Shown here: positions 53,928 to 62,100 of the stretch, piece after piece
How positions within the stretch are numbered: the first letter of the stretch is position 1
How the letters are laid out: each line of letters begins with the position of its first letter
Assembly: GCA_965116965.1 (NCBI GenBank)
Contig: OZ220743.1
Location: 3,720,001 to 3,784,000, forward strand
Origin: Aldehydirespirator sp965116965
GTDB lineage: Bacteria; Actinomycetota; Acidimicrobiia; Acidimicrobiales; Aldehydirespiratoraceae
DNA length: 64,000 bases
Reading direction: 5' to 3'
Notes under the pieces: generated by a model
What the model saw: the letters and a program-made list of their open reading frames with translations, nothing else
What the model was told of the DNA's origin: nothing
Databases searched by the model: none
Made by a program: the position numbers and the translations under genes

Positions 53928-54995
53928 CTACTGGTTGAGGATGCCGCTGGCCTCGATGATGGCGATGGTCTGCTCGAAGCCGCCCCCGAGGGCGTCGAAG
54001 TCGACGCTGCCGATCTCCAGCGCCTTCAGCGGCGGGAGGATGTCGGCCGGCTCGACGCCCGCCGCCAGCGAGTACTCGAAAGTCTGCCGGCTGAAGTAGC
54101 GCTGGACCGGCTCCGACAGCAGGTAGGCGATCAGATCGTTGGCCGCCCGCCGGTTCTCGCTGCTGGCGGTGATGGTCGCCGCGGTGATGATGAGCAGGGA
54201 TCCGATGTCGTCGTCGGCCAAGTCGTGGTTGGCAGCCCGGTGGCGGTCGCCTGCGGCTGCGGCCTCCTGGTACTGGTAGTAGTGGTTGACGAGGCCCATG
54301 TCGATCTCGCCCCGGCCGGCGGCCTCGACGATGGACCGGTTGTTGGGGTAGTAGCGGGCGTCGTTGGCCACCATGTCGTTGAGCCATTGCGCGGCCACCT
54401 CGGAGCCGTACTGGTCGCGGAACACGGTGAACCAGTCGATGAACGAGCCGTTGGTGGCGGGGATGGCGACCCGGCCCCGGTAGCGGTCGTCGGTCAGGTC
54501 GAACACCGACTCGGGGAGCTCGTCGGGGGGTACCGAGTCGAGGTTGTGGACCAGGACACGCTTGCGACCCGAGAAGCCGACCCAGGTGTCCGACCTCGAC
54601 CGGCTCTCCGCACCGACGAGACCGAGCACGTCGTCGTCGATGGAGCCGAGAAGGCTAGCGCTCTCGAGGAATCCGACGGGGCCGGGCGAGCGCGACAGGA
54701 AGACGTCGGCCGAAGTGCGGTCGCCCTCCTCGGCCATCAGCAGGGCCAGGTCGGTGGAACTCCCCCACCGCACAGCCACATCAGTGCCGGTCTCGCAGGC
54801 GAACGCCTCGAGGGTCGGACCGATCAGGTTCTCGGTCCGACCCGAGTACACCGTGACTTCCCGGCCGCTGGACCCGGCGCACTGGCCGGCGTAGATCTCG
54901 GCTGCTGTCCCGTCCAGCGAGCGGGTCTCGCCTCCGGAGCACGCGCCGACAATCAGCGCTGAAGCGAGTAGCACGGGGAGGATACGTCGGATCAT
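53928..54995 (-). CDS. Iron(III)-binding lipoprotein (FbpA-like)
   Basis: 355 residues from ATG 54995. The lipoprotein signal ends ALIVGACSG. The mature protein begins with VTVYSGRTENLIGPTLEAF, as in FbpA-type periplasmic proteins, and has WVGFSGRKRVLVHN, IPATNGSFIDWFTVF and a YYPNNRSIVEAAGRGEIDMGLVNHYY segment whose paired tyrosines fit the ferric-ion site. Upstream on this strand are TATAGT as a -10 element and an 18-bp near-palindrome resembling a DtxR/IdeR box. Confidence 0.88.
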   Translation of the reverse strand: MIRRILPVLLASALIVGACSGGETRSLDGTAAEIYAGQCAGSSGREVTVYSGRTENLIGPTLEAFACETGTDVAVRWGSSTDLALLMAEEGDRTSADVFLSRSPGPVGFLESASLLGSIDDDVLGLVGAESRSRSDTWVGFSGRKRVLVHNLDSVPPDELPESVFDLTDDRYRGRVAIPATNGSFIDWFTVFRDQYGSEVAAQWLNDMVANDARYYPNNRSIVEAAGRGEIDMGLVNHYYQYQEAAAAGDRHRAANHDLADDDIGSLLIITAATITASSENRRAANDLIAYLLSEPVQRYFSRQTFEYSLAAGVEPADILPPLKALEIGSVDFDALGGGFEQTIAIIEASGILNQ

Positions 54996-55027
54996 GACCG
55001 ACGACTATAGCGTCGGTTTGCGAAGAT

Positions 55028-55045
55028 CGTAAAGCTAGCCTAACG
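55028..55045. promoter_or_regulatory. DtxR/IdeR-like box in divergent promoter
   Basis: CGTAAAGCTAGCCTAACG pairs with its reverse complement at 14 of 18 positions and contains the TTAGGCTAG half of the IdeR consensus on the minus strand. It lies between the iron-binding protein gene and the flippase-GT2 gene. TAGCCT (55036-55041) also forms a TANNNT element six bases before GTG 55048, which would give a leaderless transcript. Confidence 0.5.
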
Positions 55046-55047
55046 AC

Positions 55048-56694
55048 GTGGCTTTGAGTTCGGTCTCGGCAATCAGATCACGCCTGCCCCGCGGCACAGT
55101 CTCGGTGCTGGTCTTGGCGGTCACCGGCCTGGCCACAGCCGTGATCGTCTCTACCGTGGACGCCGAGGCGCTGGCCCGTGCCGCTCGGACAGCCCGGGGC
55201 GAACCCTTGCAGGTTCTCGCCGCGGTTGGCGCGTTCGGCCTTGCATTCGTACTGAGGGCCGTGGCCTGGCGCCGAGTCCTGCCAGGGCTCGGCTTCGGAC
55301 ACGCTCTCGGCGGGATCCATCTGGCGCTGGGAGGCAATCACCTGCTTCCGCTCCGTCTCGGCGAGCCGATGAGGGTTGTCAGCGTCGTGCGGCGCGCCGG
55401 GGTGGGCGTCGACGCCGCGACGGCCTCCACAGTGGCTTTGCGCTCGGCCGACCTGCTGGCGGTGGTCGCTCTCGGGCTGGTCGCCGGTCCGGCCGCGCTG
55501 GCCGAGGGGACCCGGTGGGGCGGATGGCTGGTGTTCGGGGCAGTTGGTGGCGTGGCGGTGGCAGCCTGGCTGTGGCTGCGCCGCCTGTCGGATCGCCGCG
55601 ACGACGTGAACATGCCCGGCCCCGTTGCGCTCGGCCTGCCGGCGGCCGCATGGCTGGCGGAGGCGGTGCTCGTGTGGCAGGCAGCCCACTGGGCCGGCCT
55701 GCAGATCAGCTTCGTCCAAGCTCTGGGGGTGACCGCGGTGTCGGTGGCTGCACAGATCGCGGCTATCGCTCCCGGCGGTTTCGGGACCTATGAGGCCGCC
55801 GCGGTGGGCGCCTACGTCGCCCTGGGTTTCGAGGCAGGCGACGCGCTGGTGGCCGCGCTGGCCGCCCACGCGCTGAAGACTGCCTACTCGCTGGCCGCGG
55901 GCGCGGTTGCGGTCTTCGCCCCCAGTCCCAGCCTCGCCGGCAGGCTCCGCCTGCGCCGCCCGCTTGCGCCGCAGGCGGTTCAAGTGCCGCCCGCAGAGCG
56001 AGCCGGCCCGATCGTGCTGTTCATGCCCGCCCACAACGAGGAGGCGTCGGTCGGGACCTGCGTGCAGCGGACGCCTGCTTCAGTAATGGGCCGCCCCGTG
56101 CAGGTGCTGGTGGTGGACGACGGCTCCACCGACGCCACCGCGGAGAGGGCCAGAGCCGCAGGTGCGGAGGTGATCAGCCTCCCGGAGAACCGGGGGCTGG
56201 GCGCGGCCGTCCGGGTGGGCCTCACAGCCGCGGTGGAGCGCGGGGCCGCGGCCGTGGCGTTCTGCGATGCCGACGGTGAGTACCCGCCTGAGGAGCTTGA
56301 GGCACTGGTCGGCCCGATACTCGCGGGCGAGGCCGACTATGTGGCCGGCAGCCGGTTCCTGGGCCGGATCCACCACATGAGGCCCGACCGCCGGCTCGGG
56401 AACATGGTCCTCACCCGGGCACTGTCGATGGTCGCCCGCCGCCGGATCACCGATGGGCAGACCGGCTACCGCGCTTTCTCGCTCCAGGCCGCCGCCAACG
56501 CTGAGATCATCCACGACTACAACTACGCGCAGGTGCTGACCCTCGACCTGCTGGCCAAGGGGTACCGGTATGCGGAGGTGCCGATCAGCTACCGCTTCCG
56601 TACGACGGGCAAGAGCTTCGTGAATCTGGGCCGGTACTTGCGAAACGTCGTGCCGGCCGTCTACCGGGAGTTGAACCCGGTTGGGCCAGGTTGA
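55048..56694 (+). CDS. Fusion of UPF0104/LPG-flippase-like domain and family 2 glycosyltransferase
   Basis: 548 residues from GTG 55048. Residues 1-290 hold eight or so membrane segments of the lysylphosphatidylglycerol synthetase TM/UPF0104 family (LGGNHLLPLRLGEPMRV, then AIAPGGFGTYEAAAVGAYVAL). Residues 315-548 are a GT2 enzyme of the DPM1/DolP-mannosyltransferase type: VLFMPAHNEEASVG, VLVVDDGSTDATA, AFCDADGEYPPEEL and DGQTGYRAFS. The fusion suggests a lipid-linked sugar donor made and moved at the membrane. Its promoter shares a putative iron box with the iron transporter genes. Confidence 0.85.
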   Translation: MALSSVSAIRSRLPRGTVSVLVLAVTGLATAVIVSTVDAEALARAARTARGEPLQVLAAVGAFGLAFVLRAVAWRRVLPGLGFGHALGGIHLALGGNHLLPLRLGEPMRVVSVVRRAGVGVDAATASTVALRSADLLAVVALGLVAGPAALAEGTRWGGWLVFGAVGGVAVAAWLWLRRLSDRRDDVNMPGPVALGLPAAAWLAEAVLVWQAAHWAGLQISFVQALGVTAVSVAAQIAAIAPGGFGTYEAAAVGAYVALGFEAGDALVAALAAHALKTAYSLAAGAVAVFAPSPSLAGRLRLRRPLAPQAVQVPPAERAGPIVLFMPAHNEEASVGTCVQRTPASVMGRPVQVLVVDDGSTDATAERARAAGAEVISLPENRGLGAAVRVGLTAAVERGAAAVAFCDADGEYPPEELEALVGPILAGEADYVAGSRFLGRIHHMRPDRRLGNMVLTRALSMVARRRITDGQTGYRAFSLQAAANAEIIHDYNYAQVLTLDLLAKGYRYAEVPISYRFRTTGKSFVNLGRYLRNVVPAVYRELNPVGPG

Positions 56695-56717
56695 TTAGCT
56701 GAAGTTGGCGCGCTATG

Positions 56718-56737
56718 TTAGGTGTACCTACTATAGT
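56718..56737 (+). promoter_or_regulatory. Iron box overlapping -10 region of the FEA1-like gene
   Basis: TTAGGTGTACCTA (56718-56730) matches the DtxR/IdeR core and is followed at once by TATAGT (56732-56737), a good -10 hexamer about 30 bp before ATG 56764. A second partial box TTAGGTCTAC follows at 56741-56750. Iron-dependent repression is the natural reading. Confidence 0.6.
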
Positions 56738-56763
56738 TGCTTAGGTCTACGAAAGGACCGGTC

Positions 56764-58041
56764 ATGCATCGCTCTTCGTTCCGCCTGATGACGGTCGCCT
56801 TCGTCGCCGCTGTCGTCCTTGCCGCCTCGTGCAGCGGCACAGACGATGGCGCCGCCGTTCGCGAGATCAACGACGCCTCGGAGTCGGTCTCAGCATCGGC
56901 ATCCGGCACCGGCTCGGCCAGCGGAACCCACACCGGCTCAGCATCCGCCACCGGCACAGCATCCGCCAGCGGGACCCACACCGACTCAACATCCGCCAGC
57001 GGGACCCACACCGGCTCAGCATCCGCCAGCGGGACCCACACCGGCTCAGCATCCGCGTCGGCGTCAGCGCCCGCCGACGGGAGTTCAGACAGCGCGCCGG
57101 GTGACGGCGGTTACGAGTACGCGTCCAACGTCGACTCGCACCGGCTGGTGGTGGCCGACATCTGCGGCATAGGCGACCTGCTCGACGCCGGTGACTTCGC
57201 AGCGGTGGAGGCCATCTACCGCGACGGCGAGAACTCGGTGAAGAGCGACGGGTCGATCCGCACGATCGGCGGCTTCGCGGCCCGCGACGACCGCAACCAC
57301 GGCCTCGACGCCTACTACGGCACGCCCGCCCCGCTGGACGAATTCGTGACGGCTGCGCTGCAGGGAACCGGGATGTTCGCAGGGCAGAGCGACGGCGTCA
57401 GGAGCCAGGGGGCGGAGAAGGGTATACAGAACCAGGTGATGGTGGCCTGGCTGGTCCACGAACTCAACGCCGCTCTCGCCAAGGCGGCCGACGGCAACTT
57501 CGATGTGGCCAGCGGCGCGGTGCACAACTGGGATGAGGGCTGGGCCTTCTTCCACGGGGTCGAGCCGGGCTGTGCCCCCTACGCCACCGGCAACAAGCGG
57601 GCCGCCAACTTCGGGACAGCCGGAGCCGACGGCGAGACGGCCATGGCCAACGAGGGGATCCTGGCCGCAATGATCGCGGGCCGCGACGCCCTGGTCGCCG
57701 GGGATGCCGCCACCGCCGAAGTGGCCGCGAAGGAAGTGATCCGCAACCTGGCCATCACCTACTCGCAGGCCGCGATCCGCTACGCCAGCCTGATCGATGG
57801 CGACCTGGCCGACGGCGACGACGCCAAGGCCAAGGAGCATCAGGCCGAGGGTCTGGCCTTCTGGCGGGTGGTCGAGGCCTACATGGTCCCCGCGGGCGCC
57901 CACGCCGGCGCCATGGACTCGATCTTCAATCTGGACAATCCCCCGGGCGCCAACGGGTTCGGCGTTGAGGTGCGCGCCGCACTCAAGCCCGCGTGGGACG
58001 CCCTGGGCATAGCTGCGAGCGACATCGGCTCTCTTCAATAG
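56764..58041 (+). CDS. FEA1-related lipoprotein with minisatellite-encoded linker
   Basis: 425 residues from ATG 56764, behind GAAAGGA. A lipoprotein signal ends VLAASCSG. Residues 36-95 are a Ser/Ala/Gly/Thr/His linker made of repeats of a ten-residue unit GSASASGTHT, encoded by a 30-bp minisatellite at about 56910-57060. The folded part (HRLVVADICGIGDLLDAGDF, DDRNHGLDAYYG, NEGILAAMIAGRDALVAGD, ITYSQAAIRYAS) recalls FEA1-like low-iron-inducible proteins first known from algae. It is probably a surface iron-acquisition lipoprotein; the iron box and transporter neighbours agree. Confidence 0.65.
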   Translation: MHRSSFRLMTVAFVAAVVLAASCSGTDDGAAVREINDASESVSASASGTGSASGTHTGSASATGTASASGTHTDSTSASGTHTGSASASGTHTGSASASASAPADGSSDSAPGDGGYEYASNVDSHRLVVADICGIGDLLDAGDFAAVEAIYRDGENSVKSDGSIRTIGGFAARDDRNHGLDAYYGTPAPLDEFVTAALQGTGMFAGQSDGVRSQGAEKGIQNQVMVAWLVHELNAALAKAADGNFDVASGAVHNWDEGWAFFHGVEPGCAPYATGNKRAANFGTAGADGETAMANEGILAAMIAGRDALVAGDAATAEVAAKEVIRNLAITYSQAAIRYASLIDGDLADGDDAKAKEHQAEGLAFWRVVEAYMVPAGAHAGAMDSIFNLDNPPGANGFGVEVRAALKPAWDALGIAASDIGSLQ

Positions 58042-58150
58042 ACGCGGCAGTAACAGGGCGCGGCGTCCCGGCGGTTCATGCGCGCCGCCGGGACGCCAAC
58101 TCTCTCAGGCCCGTGGAAGCGGCGGATGGGCAGGCCGCGCCGGCATCACA

Positions 58151-58196
58151 TCCCGGCTCTTGCGGGCTTGGCTCGCGGGCCGCTCGGGCCCCGGCG
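58151..58196 (-). repeat. Dispersed palindromic repeat, degenerate copy 7
   Basis: The plus strand reads TCCCGGCTCTTGCGGGCTTG then GCTCGCGGGCCGCTCGGGCC, a diverged version of the repeat core. No head sequence is seen. It ends at the stop codon of the enoyl-CoA hydratase gene. Confidence 0.5.
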
Positions 58197-58991
58197 TCAC
58201 CAGCCTTCGAAAGCGGGGTCGCGCTTCTCCACGAAGGCCCTCATGGCCTCCTTGGTGTCATGGGTGGCGAAGTTGACGCCCTGGCCCAGGGCCTCGGCCT
58301 CCAGTGCCTGGAACAGCGAGATGTTGGAGGCGTTGTTGAGGAAGCGCTTCGAGCCGGCCAGCGCGATGGGGGGTCCGGCCGCGAGCCGGGCCGCCATCTC
58401 GTCCACCGCGGCGTCGAGCTCTCCGGCCGGGACGACCCCGTTGACGATGCCGAGCTCCGCGGCCCGCTGGGCGTCGACGATGTCGCCGGTGAAGGCCAGG
58501 CGTTTGGCCTCATGAAGCCCGATCCGCTTGGGCAGCAGCCACGAGGTGCCGAAATCCAGGCTCAGACCCCGCTTGGCGAAGATCAGCGAGAACCTCGCCC
58601 GCTCCGAGCACCACACCATGTCGGCGGCCAGAGCCATGCCGAAGCCCGCGCCCACCGCCACCCCGTCCACCTTGGCGATCACCGGGCGGGGGCAGTCGTG
58701 AATGGCCATAACCGTGTCGGCGATGTCGCGCATGTGGTCGATGCGGTGCCGGGGCGGCTGGTCCGAAGCCGCTTCGGCGTCGTCGGCGGGTCCCACGTCG
58801 GCGCCGGCGCAGAAGTCGCCGCCCGCTCCGGTGAGCACGACCACGCGGGCCGACGACTCGGCGATGTCGCGAAACCCGTGTCGCAGCCCGGCCCACATAG
58901 CCGGAGTGCAGGCATTCTTGCGCCGGGGCCGGTCGACCGTGACAGTGGCAATGGCTCCGGCGGATTCGGTGTGGATGTTCGGATGCGGCAA
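58197..58991 (-). CDS. Enoyl-CoA hydratase/isomerase family protein
   Basis: 264 residues from TTG 58991 with GGGGAG just upstream. The crotonase fold is clear: VTVDRPRRKNACTPAMW, VVVLTGAGGDFCAGADV (oxyanion hole), CPRPVIAKVDGVAVGAGFGMALAAD and SLDFGTSWLLPKRIG. The second catalytic Glu of true hydratases is replaced here by Asp/Gly (SLDFG), so it may be an isomerase or other crotonase. It is a possible partner for the acyl-CoA ligases of the window. Confidence 0.88.
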   Translation of the reverse strand: MPHPNIHTESAGAIATVTVDRPRRKNACTPAMWAGLRHGFRDIAESSARVVVLTGAGGDFCAGADVGPADDAEAASDQPPRHRIDHMRDIADTVMAIHDCPRPVIAKVDGVAVGAGFGMALAADMVWCSERARFSLIFAKRGLSLDFGTSWLLPKRIGLHEAKRLAFTGDIVDAQRAAELGIVNGVVPAGELDAAVDEMAARLAAGPPIALAGSKRFLNNASNISLFQALEAEALGQGVNFATHDTKEAMRAFVEKRDPAFEGW

Positions 58992-59082
58992 CGGTGCTCC
59001 CCGGGATGTTCGACTGGTGGTGTGCCGAACGCTACCTGCGAGCCCTAAGCGGTGCGAGGCCCGTCACGCTGCGGCGATGTCA

Positions 59083-59182
59083 CTCCCGCTCTTGTTCGCT
59101 GCGCTCACGGGCCGCTCGGGCCGCGGCCTCGCTTGACGCTTCGCGCGGTCCAAGATGGATCGCCTTCTATCCGCTCGGCCTC
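59083..59182 (-). repeat. Dispersed palindromic repeat, copy 6
   Basis: Reverse orientation: core at 59083-59132 (plus strand CTCCCGCTCTTGTTCGCTGC, then GCTCACGGGCCGCTCGGGCC) and head complement at 59171-59182. The head encodes the last residues (QRPSG) of the type VII secretion ATPase, whose TAG follows at 59167-59169. Confidence 0.8.
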
Positions 59183-62100
59183 TGGGTAGCTGAAGCCGCG
59201 AGCGCTACTTGCATCACCTCCGCGGCCCCGTCCGCGATGACGAGGCACCGTCCCGGCACCGGCGCCGGCACCAGGCGAGCGGGCACAGTCGCGCCCAGCA
59301 GGTCGGCATCGAGGGGACCGGGCCTGAACAGCATGCCGGTGCGGCATGACCGCATCTCATGGAGCCAGCAGCCATAGGACGAGCGGAGCCGGTCGGCTGT
59401 TGTTGCGGCCACCAGGTGGCTGCGGCCCGAGGCGGAGGCGGCCATCTCAGCCAGCATGCCGGCGGGATCGCTCACCCGATCGGCATCGTCCACCAGCAGC
59501 AGGCGGCGAACCCCCTCGCCGGCGGCGGCCTCGAGTGACCCAGCCGGCACAGCCTCCAGGCCCAGCCGGGTGGACAGCTCGCCGGGCCGGTCGGCCACTA
59601 CCACCACCTGCACTCCGGCAGTGCGGGCGGCCATGCCCACCGCAGCCAGTGCACTGGTGCGTCCAGTACGGGGAGGTCCCAGCACCAGCGCGTGCTCGCC
59701 GTCGTGGAGCGTGAGCCCGGCCGGTTCGAGGTCGAGGTCGCTGATGGCGAAACGGACGCGGATGCATCGATCCTCGAGGTGCGCGCTGGCGGGCAGGTCC
59801 TCCAGGCGGATGTGCTGGGGCAGAGACCCGACCCGCACTGGGTCACGCGTGGCCGGCATACAAGCGGCTGCCAGCGACGTCGCGGCGGCGGCCAGATCGC
59901 CGCCGCCGGGGCGGGCGACATGAACCTCCAGGCCGTCACCGACCCTGATGGCCCGGCCCGGGACGAGATGGGCGGTGGGCTGCTTGAGCCCGAAGCGCAA
60001 GCCGTCGCCGGCGTCAGAGGTGGCGTGGACCACAACCACCCCGGCGGAGGCGGCCAGGTCGGGCGGGAGGTCGGCAGCCCGGCCGATGGTGACCGCCGCC
60101 CACACCCCCACCGCCGGACCGTCGCCCCATATTCGGGCGAACCGATCGTGCGGCTCCGGCTCGCGTACCGGGTCGTGGGCGCGTACCAGTCCGGCGAGAT
60201 CGTCCACCAGCAGCACCACCTCGGCCGAGTCTGGGGACCGGCCGGCTCTCCGGGCGGCGACCTCGTCGTCGAGGAGGCGCAGCAGGCGGGTTCGCCGATC
60301 CCCCTCCGTCGGAGCGACGACCGCGCCGACGTGGGGGAGGCTGCCGAGAGCCGACAACGTACCGGCGTCGAGATCGATCCCGTAGACGTGCAACTCGTCA
60401 GCCGTGCGGGTACGGCAGAGGTCGAGGGCGACCGCGGCCAGGGTGGTGGTCTTGCCCGATCCGGGGCCGCCGATGACCGCCAGATGGCCGTCGGCCGGAC
60501 GCCATCCGCTGGGGAACTGCCGCTGGCGGGCCGGGTCGTCCACCAGCCAGGCCGCGGGCCGGCCCGGGCCGGCCGTCTCGGCGAGGCCCGTCGCGGCGAC
60601 CTCGCTCGGGAGGGGCGCCGGCCACGGCGACCGGGGCTCGGCGCCCCCTAGGCTCTGATGGGCTGCTCGAACGGCTTCCACCACCGCGTCGAGGTCGCTT
60701 CGCTCTTGGCCCGGAGTCTGGATGGCACGCGAATCGACCGGTCCAACCCTCAAGCCGGTCGAGCATCGGGGCGTGGTGCCGGTCACCAGCGCCGACTGGA
60801 ACGCAATGAGTTCGCCCGGCCCGAAGCGGGCCATTGCCCGGCCGGGTCGTTGACGGGGGATCCGGGCCGCGTCGGGCGAGTCGATCACATCGTTGGAATC
60901 GTGGCGGTCGGTCACCCGCAGAGCGATGCGACACGATGTGTTGGCCCTGATGTCGTCGGTCACCACACCGGCCGGCCGCTGGGTGGCCAGCACCATGTGG
61001 ACGCCGAGGCTGCGGCCTCGCTGGGCGATCCCGACCAGGGAGCGGAGGAACTCGGGCAACTCGGCGGCCAGCGTGGCGAACTCGTCCACCACTACCACCA
61101 GCCGGGGCAAGGAATCGCCGCCCCCACGACCGCCACCCCCATCACCGCCGCCCCCATGACCGGCTCGGGCGCGGAATGCGGCCAGGTCCTCTGCCCCCGC
61201 AGCCCGCAAGCGCTCCTCGCGATGACGCAGTTCGGCATGCAGGCACAGCAGGGCTCGCTCGGCCAGCCGGTCATCGAGGTCGGTGACCATGCCGGCCACG
61301 TGGGGCATTTCCGCGCAGCGGTCGAAGGCGGCGCCGCCCTTGTAGTCGATGAGGACGAAGGCCAGATGGTCGGGATCCGCCGACAAGGCCAGACCGGCCA
61401 CCATCGACCGCAGCAGTTCGGACTTGCCCGAACCGGTCGTGCCCCCGATCAGCAGGTGAGGGCCGTCGGCCACCAGGTCGAGAACCAGGGGTCCGTCAGC
61501 GGTCGCGCCGACAGGCGCCCGCAGGCTGTCCGTGCCCCGGGTGGCGGCCCATCGACTCTCCACGGTCTCCGGGGTCGGCTCGCCGCCCAGGAGGTCCAGC
61601 AGGGACATCGAGTCGGGAAGGTTGGCGCCTGCCGCCCGCAGCTCAGGGTCGTCCAGCCGGGCCAGCCGGGCCGCGGCGCCAGTGGCGGTTGCGACCGTGA
61701 CGCCCCACGCCACCAGCGGACCCATCACCGCCGAGGATCGAGGATCCACCAGCCTCAGCCGGCCGGCGTCGTGGTCGATGTCCACGATGGTGGTGCAGTT
61801 GGACGGGAGGTCGCAGACGTCGTTCGTGATCACGATCCCGGCGCATTGCTGGTGGCCGAGCACCGTCCGGCCCGGTGCCGAACGGCCCGTGAGCGTCTCT
61901 GCGCCGTCGATGACGGCCAGCAGGGCCCGATGGCGGCTGCTCGCGACCGCCGCCTCCGCAGCCGCCGCAGTTGTGCCGGACTCGGTGGCCACCAGCGCTC
62001 CGGGCTCGCCCCCGATGTCGATGGTGTGGGGAAGCCAGCCCATCCACGACCACGCCCCTGCAAGGCCGGGCGCCAGACCCGCGATTGCCAGATCGGCCGG

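Noticed and set aside
52273..54099. Long plus-strand open frame opposite the iron permease
   Set aside because: Composition is His/Arg/Gln-rich without domains; it is the complement of a two-domain permease gene.
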